Positions 44,963 to 54,597 of a stretch of DNA of 64,000 bases are shown piece by piece. A program made the translations under genes and the position numbers. The stretch comes from Rhinopithecimicrobium faecis (lineage in GTDB: Bacteria > Bacteroidota > Bacteroidia > Sphingobacteriales > Sphingobacteriaceae), in the NCBI GenBank assembly GCA_017942165.1, contig JAGKSB010000001.1:1-64000 (forward strand), read 5' to 3'. The notes beneath the pieces were generated by a model, which searched no databases, was not told where the DNA came from, and saw nothing but the letters and a program-made list of their open reading frames with translations. Each line of letters begins with the position of its first letter. Within the stretch, counting starts at the first letter, position 1.

Positions 44963-47900
44963 GTGCATAGCAGTATAAAAATAAAGATTCTTCTTTTGGT
45001 GCTAACCCTCAGTTTTATAGGGACAGCAGTGACTATCCATCGGACAGTACTGCCCAAAACGATGCTGAACGTAGAAAGCCAAGAGCTAAGTCGCAATATC
45101 CACCAGAAGGAAAATCTTGTGAAGGATCTTTTTGAGGACTCCAAATCTTTGGAAACTCTAAGAAACGCGGAAACATTTCCCCTAGAAGCAGAGAAAATCA
45201 TCGCAAAATATGCGAAAGATCATATGATATTTCTCTTTGTCTATAAATATAATAATCCCATTCAATGGAGCACCAATGTCTATGTCCCACAAACAGATAT
45301 TGGCATCTTTGAAGGAACTAGCTTTCTAGCGGATGCAAATAGGTACTTCGTAGCAAAGAAGAAAACCATAGGAAGCACAAGCCTCCTTGCCCTGATCCCC
45401 ATAAAGAGAAATTTCCCCGAAAACAATCAGTACTTACAAAATGATTTCTACTCGGATCTCAATATTTCTAATAACATTGAAATAGCTAATTTCTATGATG
45501 TACAACAGGTAGAAAATATATATAGTAGCGACAAGAACCTCCTATTCTCCGTAAAATTAAAGGAAGGAAAACTGAATAATATCTTCACGAACTTAGAGAT
45601 AGTTATGTGGATATTAGGTATTATTACGCTTATAACACTCATAAATACCCTCTGTCTTGAGCTCGCAAAGCGCGGTTATCTATGGAGCTCTGTCCTTCTA
45701 TTCGGCTTGTTCCTAGCAGGTATCAGGTATATTGAACTCACTAGTAACTGGCTTACTAGGCATGTCTCTAATCCCATATTTGAAGCCAAAAATTATGCTT
45801 TAAATAGCCTTTTCCCGAATCTCGGTGCCATGCTGGTATTCTATATCCTTATATTTTGGTTTATGGCCTACTGCTGGTCATTAAGAAGAGAGCTAGAAAA
45901 AACCTTTACATCGACGAATAAATGGGTAGTATTGCCTATTAATTTTATGCTTTACCTAAGTGTTTATATTGCTATAAACTTAGTTTACAATAATGTCGCA
46001 ACCATTATTACCTTCGCGAAAGCGGTAACTGATTTAACGCAAATATTCGCGCTAACGACGGTAAGCTGGGTAGGCATAGGGATATTTTGCATTACCACAG
46101 CTAGTATAATTTTTTATGTAGATATTGTTAAAAAGCTCTCCAAATGCCCCTTTGAAAATAAATGGTACTTTCTGTCTTTCCAAGTTTGTATCTGGATAGT
46201 AAGTTTGGTACTAAGTAGTGACCCAACACTTTATTTAGCCTCAAATTCTGTTATTTTCTTATTAATTATCGTACGCATATTTCCCTTTGAAAATAGAGAA
46301 CAATATAAACTAGGGCTACAGCTAATTTATATCCTAATTATAGCAAGTTTAGCTTCTGTAAAACATGCTAACTATACGACAGATAAAATTATTCAAGACC
46401 TTAAATTAGGAATTAAAAGCCTGGAGGCAGAAGATGATCTAAATGCCATTGCACTCTTCTCAGATATTGAATACAAATTACCAAAAGATAAGCAACTGAA
46501 AGGGTACTTCTCAAGCACTGGTCATGTGTTAGATCAGCAGATACTGCGCGAGTATATCCATCAAACGTATTTATCTGGCTATTTATCCAAATTTGATTAT
46601 GAAGCCTATTTCTATGATTACAACAATGAGGCCGTAGGAAAATATCAGCGGGATGAAATGCTGCAGTTTCGGGAAAATGTCATCAATAAATCGATCAAAG
46701 TTTCAGAAAATTTCTATCGGCTAAAAGGAGAATTAGGTACGCATCAATATTTTGCTCAATTCAAAATTCCATTGGAAAATGAACGTGAAGCGACCGTACT
46801 TATAAAACTTGTAAATAAGGCCTTTAGCTACAGTGTTTCCTACCCGGATATCTTAACAGACAGCCGCTTAAACACGAACTACCTAGATTTATATAAAAAG
46901 AACTCTTTTGTGATTTATAAAGATGGAAATATTATTCATCAGAATGGGAGTTATTCCTATCCGCTAAAGCCGGAAAATATATCTCTCAAACTACATACTT
47001 TTAAACAGTTGCCTAATAAAGATGGCTATATCCAATTGATGTACCGCCCCGATGTACACACAGTGATTGTTATGGGCACTAAGCAGATTAGCTTTTGGGT
47101 ATTTCTAGCGACGACATCCTCTTTCTTTATTATACTTTTTATCACCCTGGCAATTAGCAACCTAATTATTTGGTGCTTCAGAGGGTTAAAGGATAAGAAC
47201 TTTCAACTGAAATACCTAAAGTATAATATCTATATCATCAGAAATAAAATTCAGTTTAGCTCCAGAATACAATTATATTTTATACTCAGCGTAATTTGCT
47301 CCCTACTGCTGTCTGGTGTGATCTCATTTGTGAGTATCAATAAACAGCTCAATCAGAATAATGAGAACTCGAGGATACGCTATATAAGGGAGATTAGTAA
47401 ACGTGTGGAATCTACATTAAACAACGATAATGGATTTGAAAATCTGACAACCTTAAGTAATTATTTAAACTTGCTATCGCGATCCATCAGCACGGATTTT
47501 ACACTTTACAATCAAGCGGGATATATGATCTATAGCTCGCAGCCAAAGATCTATGATTCTAAATTGCAATCTAGATTTATGAATCCGGAGGCCTATATTG
47601 CCCTGCATAAACTACACCGTGCTGAAGTATTACAAAATGAAGTTATCGGAACTTTCAAATATCCCGCTACCTACACAAGTATCCGCAACTCGGACTTGAA
47701 AACCGTAGCCTATTTAGGAATTCCATTCTATTCAGCGGATAAGGACACAGAAACGAGTCAGAATATCCTCTTTAACACCCTTATTAATATCTATGCGTTA
47801 ATCCTATTAATTATAGGTTTTATCGCCGCATTCCTAGCGAAGCAAATTACCAGCCCCCTAAATATTATACGTAGAAAATTGTCCGAAACGGGATTAGGAA

Positions 47901-48697
47901 GCAATAATGAGCCTATTTTTTGGAAACGTAATGATGAAATTGGCGCCCTTATTAAGGAGTATAATATTATGATTCTGAAGCTTGATAGTACCGCAAAAAA
48001 ATTGGTGCGTGCCGAGCGAGAGACAGCCTGGAGGGAAATGGCACAGCAGATAGCCCATGAAATAAAAAATCCGCTGACTCCCATGAAGCTAGGTATTCAG
48101 CAGCTTTCACGATCCTATCATGAAGATGACGCCCGCTTTCCGGAGCGCTTCGATCGCGTTACCAAATCTTTTATAGAACAGATTGATACCCTTTCACATA
48201 TTGCGACCGAATTTTCTGCCTTTGCGAAATTACCGGAAACAAAACTCCAGCGGATTAATCTTCTTGAAAAAATTATTCAATCTATCAATGTATATGAGAA
48301 TAATGACAATACCAATATAGCGTTGGAAAACCTCGTCCAAGAGGATAAGCTCTTTGTCATGGGGGATGCGGATCAAATATTACGTCTATTTAACAACCTG
48401 ATAAAAAATGCCGTAGAAGCCGCACTTTCTAAAAAACGCATCTATATTAATATAAAGATTGCGTCCCTGACGGAAGATCAATTGGAGATACACGTTAAAG
48501 ATAATGGTATCGGAATCTCTGAAGAAGCGCAGCAGAAAATATTTGTCCCCAACTTCACGACGAAATCCTCAGGAACAGGGCTGGGATTAGCCTTTGCCAA
48601 GCAGACTGTCGAAGGGATGGGAGGCACCATAAGCTATGAAACGCGAGAAGGTAAAGGAACGACCTTTATACTTATTATTCCTCGTATAGTTAGTTAA
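44963..48697 (+). CDS. Very large membrane sensor histidine kinase (NtrY-like kinase core)
   Basis: A 1244-residue protein starting with GTG (44963). A first helix (about 8-25) is followed by an extracytoplasmic region (about 30-205), then eight or nine helices to about residue 470, a second soluble region (about 480-705), another helix pair (about 710-735 and 770-795), a third extracytoplasmic stretch and a last helix (about 935-955) leading into HAMP. The kinase follows: His1032 in MAQQIAHEIKNPLTPMKLG, NNLIKNAVEAA, DNGIGI and GTGLGLAFAKQTV. The core resembles NtrY. No response regulator lies next to it. What it senses is unknown. Confidence 0.9.
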   Translation: MHSSIKIKILLLVLTLSFIGTAVTIHRTVLPKTMLNVESQELSRNIHQKENLVKDLFEDSKSLETLRNAETFPLEAEKIIAKYAKDHMIFLFVYKYNNPIQWSTNVYVPQTDIGIFEGTSFLADANRYFVAKKKTIGSTSLLALIPIKRNFPENNQYLQNDFYSDLNISNNIEIANFYDVQQVENIYSSDKNLLFSVKLKEGKLNNIFTNLEIVMWILGIITLITLINTLCLELAKRGYLWSSVLLFGLFLAGIRYIELTSNWLTRHVSNPIFEAKNYALNSLFPNLGAMLVFYILIFWFMAYCWSLRRELEKTFTSTNKWVVLPINFMLYLSVYIAINLVYNNVATIITFAKAVTDLTQIFALTTVSWVGIGIFCITTASIIFYVDIVKKLSKCPFENKWYFLSFQVCIWIVSLVLSSDPTLYLASNSVIFLLIIVRIFPFENREQYKLGLQLIYILIIASLASVKHANYTTDKIIQDLKLGIKSLEAEDDLNAIALFSDIEYKLPKDKQLKGYFSSTGHVLDQQILREYIHQTYLSGYLSKFDYEAYFYDYNNEAVGKYQRDEMLQFRENVINKSIKVSENFYRLKGELGTHQYFAQFKIPLENEREATVLIKLVNKAFSYSVSYPDILTDSRLNTNYLDLYKKNSFVIYKDGNIIHQNGSYSYPLKPENISLKLHTFKQLPNKDGYIQLMYRPDVHTVIVMGTKQISFWVFLATTSSFFIILFITLAISNLIIWCFRGLKDKNFQLKYLKYNIYIIRNKIQFSSRIQLYFILSVICSLLLSGVISFVSINKQLNQNNENSRIRYIREISKRVESTLNNDNGFENLTTLSNYLNLLSRSISTDFTLYNQAGYMIYSSQPKIYDSKLQSRFMNPEAYIALHKLHRAEVLQNEVIGTFKYPATYTSIRNSDLKTVAYLGIPFYSADKDTETSQNILFNTLINIYALILLIIGFIAAFLAKQITSPLNIIRRKLSETGLGSNNEPIFWKRNDEIGALIKEYNIMILKLDSTAKKLVRAERETAWREMAQQIAHEIKNPLTPMKLGIQQLSRSYHEDDARFPERFDRVTKSFIEQIDTLSHIATEFSAFAKLPETKLQRINLLEKIIQSINVYENNDNTNIALENLVQEDKLFVMGDADQILRLFNNLIKNAVEAALSKKRIYINIKIASLTEDQLEIHVKDNGIGISEEAQQKIFVPNFTTKSSGTGLGLAFAKQTVEGMGGTISYETREGKGTTFILIIPRIVS

Positions 48698-48717
48698 AGA
48701 CAGATCAATAGACATAA

Positions 48718-48751
48718 AAAAGCCTGCTGTGAATATTCATAGCAGGCTTTT
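48718..48751. terminator. Bidirectional terminator
   Basis: AAAAGCCTGCT and AGCAGGCTTTT with a few more pairs inside; A/T flanks on both sides. Serves the kinase and the convergent coiled-coil gene. Confidence 0.85.
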
Positions 48752-48788
48752 AAATAGATATGTTAACTACAGCTTAAAAGCTATTTTC

Positions 48789-49718
48789 TTATTTAAAGAT
48801 AATCGTAGATCTACCCATGATCGCAGAATCAGAATACATTAAGATCGTGTAAGCTCCTTTAGAAAAGCCATTCTTGTCAGCCCATTCAATCTTATACTCT
48901 TCTCCAAAATTGGTGAAATTAATAGTTTCATGAAATGTATACTGCAATTTCTCTCCGTGTACATAGAAGATATTATTACCTTCAACAATAAGATTGCCCT
49001 GCGGATTTATAATACGAAAATAGATTGGATGCGGGCCTTTCTTCGCTAATGCATTTTCCACAACTGTAAATTTAATTTCCAGCTTGTCGACACGCTTCGC
49101 TCTAGCCTCCACCTCTACGTTATTATTTCTTTTATTCTGAAGACCATTAACAATAACATTGGACAATTTCAAGGCCGAAGCCGAACTTACCTTCTCTTGC
49201 AATTCCTTATTTGACTTCTCCAATGTTAAAGCTTTGGAGGTCGCTCCGGAAACTTGATCGTTCAGTATGGAATTTTGCTTTTGCAATAATTCATTATCAG
49301 CTTTTAGCAGGTCGATATTAGCACGGTAAGTCGAAACATCGCTTTTCAATTTGCGGATCTGCTCTTGTGCGGCTAATAAGCGCTCTTCTGACAAGTTATT
49401 ATTATCCAATTCAGCGCGTAATGACGTAATCACTTCCCTTGCCTTTTCTTCAGAAACTTTTAAGGATTCTGAAAGCTGTAAATTCTGAAAATTCACCTTA
49501 TCCAACTCCGCTTCAATACGGTCTATTTCAATCTGCAAATTTTCCTTCTCCACACGAAGAACGGAAATCTTCTCCCCAGAAGTTCTAAATTTTACGTAAA
49601 AATAAACATTCGTGGCCAATAAAGCCACGATAGCAATAATGAAAAAATATATCTTGGACGTATTACGCGTTTTTTCAACTAATTTCTTGTCATTTTCTTT
49701 AACGACTGTCTCTTTCAT
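48789..49718 (-). CDS. Membrane-anchored coiled-coil protein
   Basis: A 309-residue protein. Short basic cytoplasmic N-terminus, one transmembrane helix (about 23-43, IYFFIIAIVALLATNVYFYV), a long coiled coil (about 50-190, heptads of Leu/Ile with Glu, Lys), and a C-terminal beta domain of about 110 residues (KLEIKFTVVENALAKKGPHPIYFRIINPQGNL...FSKGAYTILMYSD). The topology suggests a periplasmic domain held away from the inner membrane. I do not recognise a named family. No ATPase motif, so it is not an SMC protein. Confidence 0.8.
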   Translation of the reverse strand: MKETVVKENDKKLVEKTRNTSKIYFFIIAIVALLATNVYFYVKFRTSGEKISVLRVEKENLQIEIDRIEAELDKVNFQNLQLSESLKVSEEKAREVITSLRAELDNNNLSEERLLAAQEQIRKLKSDVSTYRANIDLLKADNELLQKQNSILNDQVSGATSKALTLEKSNKELQEKVSSASALKLSNVIVNGLQNKRNNNVEVEARAKRVDKLEIKFTVVENALAKKGPHPIYFRIINPQGNLIVEGNNIFYVHGEKLQYTFHETINFTNFGEEYKIEWADKNGFSKGAYTILMYSDSAIMGRSTIIFK

Positions 49719-49889
49719 TTTCTACAATTCTATAAGTTCGAATTTTAAAAAGCTTGGGCTCTAACAATTTATTACAAAAATCATTCCACATGTTGTAAAA
49801 AATTATTGCACTTAAATTTTTAACTAGGAATAACAATGTATTGCTAACATACAAAAAACGAACCAAAACAATCGATTTCACTAAGAATA

Positions 49890-51041
49890 TTATTCAAAAT
49901 AATTTAAGGTGTTAAAACCACCCTTTTTAAGGTACTCTTCCTTGCGCATCAACTGAAGATCGGACTGAACCATATCTTTAATTAATGCTGGCAAGTCGTA
50001 TTTTGGCATCCATCCTAACTTCGTTTGTGCTTTCGTAGGATCACCAATTAAAAGCTCTACTTCCGTAGGTCGATAATAACGTGGGTCTACCTTCACAACA
50101 GTATCACCAAACTTAATATCTTCAGGATTCAATCCTAATTCACGCATGCGATCGGCATCGACGTCAATAATTACGGCCTTCTCTAATTCCCCCTTACCTG
50201 AAAATTCTACTTCAATACCTAGCTCCGCAAAGCTATGGCGTACGAAATCACGTACCGTCGTGGTCACTCCCGTAGCTATAACATAATCCTCGGGCTGCTC
50301 TTGCTGTAAGATTAACCACATGGCCTCCACATAATCCTTCGCATGTCCCCAATCCCGTTGAGCAGAAAGATTGCCCAAATATAATTTAGATTGTAAGCCC
50401 ATAGCGATTTTTGCTACGGCACGTGTGATCTTACGTGTTACGAATGTTTCCCCACGAACAGGGCTCTCATGATTGAATAGAATTCCATTGCAGGCATATA
50501 TATTATAAGCCTCTCGGTAGTTGACAGTAATCCAGTAGCCATAGAGTTTGGCTACCGCATACGGGCTGCGTGGGTAGAATGGCGTAGTCTCACTTTGTGG
50601 AACCTCCTGTACTAAGCCATAGAGCTCCGAGGTCGAAGCCTGATAGATCCGACAACGCATTCCCATATCCAATAAGCGTACAGCTTCTAGGATACGTAGA
50701 GTTCCTATACCATCCGCATTGGCCGTATATTCAGGGGTGTCAAAACTAACTTTTACATGGGATTGAGCCGCAAGGTTATAAATTTCATCCGGCTGAGTTT
50801 CCTGAATTATGCGGATAATATTCGTGGAATCTGTCAAGTCGCCAAAGTGTAATGTGAAATTACGATTGTCAATATGCGGATCTTGGTATAAATGATCGAT
50901 ACGGTCGGTATTAAAAAGTGAACTTCTTCGCTTTAAACCGTGTACAATATATCCCTTTTTTAATAAAAATTCCGCTAAATATGCTCCATCCTGACCTGTA
51001 ATTCCTGTGATTAAGGCCGTTTTTCCTTGATTTTCCGACAT
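49890..51041 (-). CDS. gmd: GDP-mannose 4,6-dehydratase
   Basis: Short-chain NADP enzyme giving GDP-4-keto-6-deoxymannose, precursor of GDP-fucose and related sugars of surface polysaccharides. [19 protein letters not shown] is the glycine-rich loop; the Tyr/Lys pair is in [13 protein letters not shown], Thr in STSELYG. I start at 51041 (MSENQGK, 383 residues); the frame to 51122 adds 27 unlikely residues. The usual partner GDP-fucose synthase (fcl) is not adjacent. Confidence 0.95.
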   Translation of the reverse strand: MSENQGKTALITGITGQDGAYLAEFLLKKGYIVHGLKRRSSLFNTDRIDHLYQDPHIDNRNFTLHFGDLTDSTNIIRIIQETQPDEIYNLAAQSHVKVSFDTPEYTANADGIGTLRILEAVRLLDMGMRCRIYQASTSELYGLVQEVPQSETTPFYPRSPYAVAKLYGYWITVNYREAYNIYACNGILFNHESPVRGETFVTRKITRAVAKIAMGLQSKLYLGNLSAQRDWGHAKDYVEAMWLILQQEQPEDYVIATGVTTTVRDFVRHSFAELGIEVEFSGKGELEKAVIIDVDADRMRELGLNPEDIKFGDTVVKVDPRYYRPTEVELLIGDPTKAQTKLGWMPKYDLPALIKDMVQSDLQLMRKEEYLKKGGFNTLNYFE

Positions 51042-51128
51042 TGTTGACTTTGTATTATAGATGGAAGATAACCTAAAAAATGCTATTCTTTCATTTGTAT
51101 GTAAAAGTATAACATTTTGCACTTAAAA

Positions 51129-51163
51129 AATAGAGCTATAGGAAAAATATCCTATAGCTCTAT
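51129..51163 (-). terminator. Terminator of the lipocalin-like gene
   Basis: ATAGAGCTATAGGA, six-base loop, perfect complement, with a T-run on the minus strand (A-run at 51124-51129). Confidence 0.82.
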
Positions 51164-51184
51164 CCCTTGTAATTATTAAAAAAA

Positions 51185-51745
51185 TTAGTTGCTACGTGTG
51201 AAATTGAACACCAAGAAAGAGTTTCCCTCATCCGTAGTTACAGGCATACGTAATACTAACTTATTACCATCCGTATACGATAGTGCTAAGCGGTAGCCTG
51301 TTTGTACAGCAGAAGCTTTCTCACCAGCATACACTTTCTTCATCTGAAATTGAGGCTCCCCAATATTTGCTCCAGGGTTATAAATCGACCATACGATATT
51401 ACGCACGGCACCAGGAGCACATAATCTACCATCCGCTGAAAAGGTAATATTCCCTTTTCCCGAAGAAGGTAATGTCCATACACTGCCAATGAAACACTCT
51501 GGTGGCGCTTCTTCAAAGATGGTCTTCACGGTATAAGATTGTGGTAAATTTTCTCTATCCACAGAATTTAATACCCAAGCTCCTTTTAAAGCTTTCCTCC
51601 ATTGAGATGGAGTTGGCTTATTTTGCACGGGTGCAGAAGCTGCTTTAGTATGGGTTGCGGCAGTAGCCTTTTCAGGCATTGCTACAGCCATAAACAATAA
51701 GCTTGCTAAGCCTACTGTAAAAATTGATTTCATAAGTCTACGCAT
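51185..51745 (-). CDS. Lipocalin-like exported protein
   Basis: A protein of about 187 residues with a signal peptide (MRRLMKSIFTVGLASLLFMAVAMPEKATAA). The mature part is beta-rich: LKGAWVLNSVDRENLPQ is the common start of the lipocalin-like family in this phylum, with GNITFSADGRLCA and GNSFLVFNFTRSN later. Likely periplasmic; ligand unknown. I chose ATG 51745, which leaves a typical signal peptide; 51733 is possible. The frame to 51934 would run into the divergent gene. Two cysteines (in PPECFIG and GRLCAPG) could form a disulfide. Confidence 0.82.
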   Translation of the reverse strand: MRRLMKSIFTVGLASLLFMAVAMPEKATAATHTKAASAPVQNKPTPSQWRKALKGAWVLNSVDRENLPQSYTVKTIFEEAPPECFIGSVWTLPSSGKGNITFSADGRLCAPGAVRNIVWSIYNPGANIGEPQFQMKKVYAGEKASAVQTGYRLALSYTDGNKLVLRMPVTTDEGNSFLVFNFTRSN

Positions 51746-51771
51746 ATTAGAATTTATTAGTTTCTTAATTG

Positions 51772-51779
51772 TATTTTTG
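51772..51779 (+). promoter_or_regulatory. -7 box before the 110-residue membrane protein
   Basis: TATTTTTG, 21 bp before the start at 51801. Lies in the short divergent gap to the lipocalin-like gene. Confidence 0.4.
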
Positions 51780-51800
51780 TTGTAAATATAATAACTGTTC

Positions 51801-52133
51801 ATGAAGAAAAGTATCCAAAAGCAAAGCTTAAGCAAAATAGTTGCCAAAGTTATGCTCCGCGTTTTTTTAATTTTACTTGCTTTAAGTGCGGTGCCCCTAT
51901 TAAATAAATCTGGCAATTCCTTGAATAAGATCAATGTGTACTTTCCAAGTAGCTACGCGTTTATATTCCCAATATTACTATTTATACTCTTCGTAACCCT
52001 GTTAGTAATTATGCTGAAGCATAAATATACCAAAGTGGATATCAACTGGTTATTTTCCTTAAATACAGCCTTTTTAATTGCCTACCTTGTACTATTATAT
52101 GTACGTATTATCCCACAATTAGCAGGCATGTAA
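51801..52133 (+). CDS. Small membrane protein (110 residues)
   Basis: Three hydrophobic segments (about 18-36, 50-70, 83-105) with a basic start. I do not recognise it. It begins an operon-like run with the flippase-type protein, a short-chain dehydrogenase and plsC, all on the plus strand with gaps below 45 bp. Confidence 0.65.
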   Translation: MKKSIQKQSLSKIVAKVMLRVFLILLALSAVPLLNKSGNSLNKINVYFPSSYAFIFPILLFILFVTLLVIMLKHKYTKVDINWLFSLNTAFLIAYLVLLYVRIIPQLAGM

Positions 52134-52172
52134 TTGCGCCAGCAGATTGATAAACTTAGAATATTATTATTA

Positions 52173-53087
52173 ATGAATTTAAAAAGGTTCTGGAAAATAG
52201 CTAAAACACCGCTAAAGATTATTATTACATCATTGGCGTTATATTATGTATTCAATAAAGTATCCATTAAAGACTTAAAAGAAGCTTTATGGCACTCAAA
52301 TCCGCTATTTATAGCGCTTGCCCTACTCTTTTACGGACTTTCCATAGGGATGTCTTCCCTGCGTTTAAATGGCTTTTTAAAAGGCATAAATTTAAAGATT
52401 AGCGAGGGGTATAATTTTAAACTTTACCTCTTAGGCTTATTTTACAATCTTTTTTTACCCGGTGGTGTGGGGGGAGATGGCTACAAAATATTCTTTCTTA
52501 AAAAGCGCTTTGACCTGAAAGGACGACAGCTCTTGTCAGCCTTATTCTTTGACCGCCTCTCGGGATTCTGGGCCTTAGCACTTATTATTGTGGCCTTAAT
52601 TATTTTTATTCCCCAATTAAATATCCCTAATTATCTACCTATAGCAGCATTTATTGGTGGAACCGGCATCTATTACTGGGGGATAAGTCGCTTCTTCCCT
52701 TCCTTTAAAGAAAGATTTATAGAAACTCATTTTAAGGCTTTATGTGTACAATCTCTGCAGGTAATGGCTGCTATAATGATTCTCTATGCACTGGGATATA
52801 ACGGAAAATTTTCTCCATTTTTATTTTTATTTTTAGCATCTTCCTTAGTTGCTGTAATCCCCTTTAATGTAGGGGGCTTGGGCATGCGGGAAATGGTCTA
52901 CTATTGGGGAGCAGGAATTTTCCTTTTAGATCAACATTTAGCAGTATTATTCTCCTTGGTTTTTTATGTTATTTCTGCTACTATTGCAGTTTCAGGTATC
53001 TATTTCATTTTTCAACCTAAGGCATTAGGTACCGAAAAGTTACCGAGTAGCAAGGAGCTAGAATCAGCGAATAATTTAAACGATTAA
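52173..53087 (+). CDS. Lysylphosphatidylglycerol-synthase-type membrane protein (UPF0104)
   Basis: About 304 residues with eight or so membrane helices. Motifs of the family: SSLRLNGFLKGINLKI, LGLFYNLFLPGGVGGDGYKIFFLKKR, ALFFDRLSGFWAL, and FNVGGLGMREMVYYWG. The transmembrane half of MprF-like proteins moves aminoacyl lipids; the stand-alone proteins are assumed to be flippases, substrate unknown. An ATG at 52173 fits the family better than a TTG at 52134, which would abut the previous stop codon. A second member lies at 55712. Confidence 0.82.
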   Translation: MNLKRFWKIAKTPLKIIITSLALYYVFNKVSIKDLKEALWHSNPLFIALALLFYGLSIGMSSLRLNGFLKGINLKISEGYNFKLYLLGLFYNLFLPGGVGGDGYKIFFLKKRFDLKGRQLLSALFFDRLSGFWALALIIVALIIFIPQLNIPNYLPIAAFIGGTGIYYWGISRFFPSFKERFIETHFKALCVQSLQVMAAIMILYALGYNGKFSPFLFLFLASSLVAVIPFNVGGLGMREMVYYWGAGIFLLDQHLAVLFSLVFYVISATIAVSGIYFIFQPKALGTEKLPSSKELESANNLND

Positions 53088-53091
53088 CACT

Positions 53092-53799
53092 ATGGCAACT
53101 ATTATTATCACCGGAGCAAGCTCTGGAATCGGCTTTGAAGCCGTATTAGATTTAACAGCAAAAAAAGAAAATAACGTTATCGCATTAGCGCGCTCAGGAG
53201 AAAAATTGGCAAAGCTCCAAGAAATTGCACTCGCTCTAAACTATGATGGAGGAAAACTTTACCCAATTGAATTTGATATTGTTAAAGATGATTATAGCGG
53301 TTTAAAACAATTTATAGCGGCTGAATTTGGCACAGTAGACATCCTTATTAACAATGCTGGAGCACTCGTGAATAAACCTTTTATAGAAACTTCTGCAGAG
53401 GAATTTACCGCACAATTTCAAACCAATGTATTAGGGCATATCCAAATGATCCAAGCCGTGCTCCCTTTTATGAAAGAAGGCGCGCATATCGTTAATATAG
53501 GTAGCATGGGAGGCTTTGCAGGATCCGTGAAATTCGCCGGTTTATCCGCCTATTCATCCTCAAAATCAGCTTTACACACATTAACAGAATGCCTCGCGGA
53601 AGAACTGAAAGAGCAAGGTATAAAAGTGAACTGCCTAGCCTTAGGCTCCGCACAGACAGAGATGTTCGAAGCAGCGTTCCCAGGAGTTGAATCCCCTGTA
53701 CTAGCATTTGAAATGGGCCGTTACATTGCTGATTTCGCGCAGACAGGTCAGAAATATTTTAATGGAAAGATTATTCCTGTAGCAGTTTCCACTCCTTAA
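53092..53799 (+). CDS. Short-chain dehydrogenase/reductase
   Basis: A 235-residue NAD(P)-dependent SDR. ITGASSGIG (6-14) binds the cofactor, NNAG is present, and the active site is Ser in NIGSMGG with AYSSSKSAL (Tyr and Lys). Substrate cannot be told. 4 bp after the flippase-type gene and 14 bp before plsC, suggesting an envelope lipid or wall role. Confidence 0.9.
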   Translation: MATIIITGASSGIGFEAVLDLTAKKENNVIALARSGEKLAKLQEIALALNYDGGKLYPIEFDIVKDDYSGLKQFIAAEFGTVDILINNAGALVNKPFIETSAEEFTAQFQTNVLGHIQMIQAVLPFMKEGAHIVNIGSMGGFAGSVKFAGLSAYSSSKSALHTLTECLAEELKEQGIKVNCLALGSAQTEMFEAAFPGVESPVLAFEMGRYIADFAQTGQKYFNGKIIPVAVSTP

Positions 53800-53813
53800 A
53801 TTCCGGTATAATA

Positions 53814-54554
53814 ATGAGAAAATTTTTAGGATATCTATTAACCCCCATTTTCTACGCATCCTTTTTCACGATGCTAATTATCTTCCATCCCATCCAATGG
53901 GTTTGCTTAAAATTAGGAGGTTATAAGGCGCACAAAAGATCTGTAGACATATTAAATGCCCTTTTAGTAGGGACCTATTACACGCTTTTCAATCGAGTAA
54001 GATTTATTAATAAGCAGGATCTACCCACGGATAGACCGATTATATTTGTCGCTAATCATCAGTCTACTTATGATATACCGCCTTTAATCTATTTTCTAAG
54101 AAACCACCATGGGAAGTTTATCTCAAAAATTGAATTGGCCTATGCTCATATTCCTAGTATCTCCTTTAATCTGAAATATGGTGGTGCGGCGAATATCGAC
54201 CGAAAAGACCCCAAACAGTCTATTGCAGAAATTTTAAAACTGGCCAATAATATGCATACAAAAAATTGGTCAGCATTTATATTTCCAGAAGGAACACGTA
54301 CGAGAACGGGGAAGATGAAAACTTTTGCCATCGGTGGAGTAGCTACCCTCGTAAAAAGAAATCCAAATGCACTAATTGTTCCCATTGCAATAAATGGCTC
54401 CTATGAGATGACCCAATATGGTAGTTACCCCTTAATGCCTTTTACAAATATGAGCTGGGAAATATTACCTCCTATTGAAAAAGGAAATAAAACGCTTGAA
54501 GAAATTGTGCTAGAAGCAGAAGTCGCTATTCGCAAACGCGTTAGGACAGCTTAA
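53814..54554 (+). CDS. plsC: 1-acyl-sn-glycerol-3-phosphate acyltransferase
   Basis: A 246-residue membrane enzyme making phosphatidic acid. A helix at about 7-30, then NHQSTYDIPP (His82, Asp87), GGAANIDRKDPKQS and FPEGTRTRTGKMK, the four acyltransferase motifs. Last gene of the plus-strand run. The last codons and stop are duplicated in tandem (next feature). Confidence 0.93.
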   Translation: MRKFLGYLLTPIFYASFFTMLIIFHPIQWVCLKLGGYKAHKRSVDILNALLVGTYYTLFNRVRFINKQDLPTDRPIIFVANHQSTYDIPPLIYFLRNHHGKFISKIELAYAHIPSISFNLKYGGAANIDRKDPKQSIAEILKLANNMHTKNWSAFIFPEGTRTRTGKMKTFAIGGVATLVKRNPNALIVPIAINGSYEMTQYGSYPLMPFTNMSWEILPPIEKGNKTLEEIVLEAEVAIRKRVRTA

Positions 54555-54582
54555 GAAAGATGCGTTACAACCGCTTAAGAAA
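54538..54582. repeat. 24-bp tandem repeat at the plsC 3' end
   Basis: GCGTTAGGACAGCTTAAGAAA (54538-54558) and GCGTTACAACCGCTTAAGAAA (54562-54582) match at 18 of 21 positions, with a 3-bp spacer (period 24, in frame). Each carries the stop TAA; after the true stop the frame reads ERCVTTA and stops again. Confidence 0.8.
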
Positions 54583-54597
54583 TTAGAGGGCTCATCA

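Noticed and set aside
49699..49881. 60-codon minus-strand ORF before the coiled-coil gene
   Set aside because: It overlaps the start of the coiled-coil gene and is rich in Leu, Phe and Asn, as random AT-rich DNA would be. The 171-bp gap otherwise shows nothing.
51746..51934. N-terminal extension of the lipocalin-like gene
   Set aside because: It would overlap the divergent gene at 51801 and hide an evident signal peptide.
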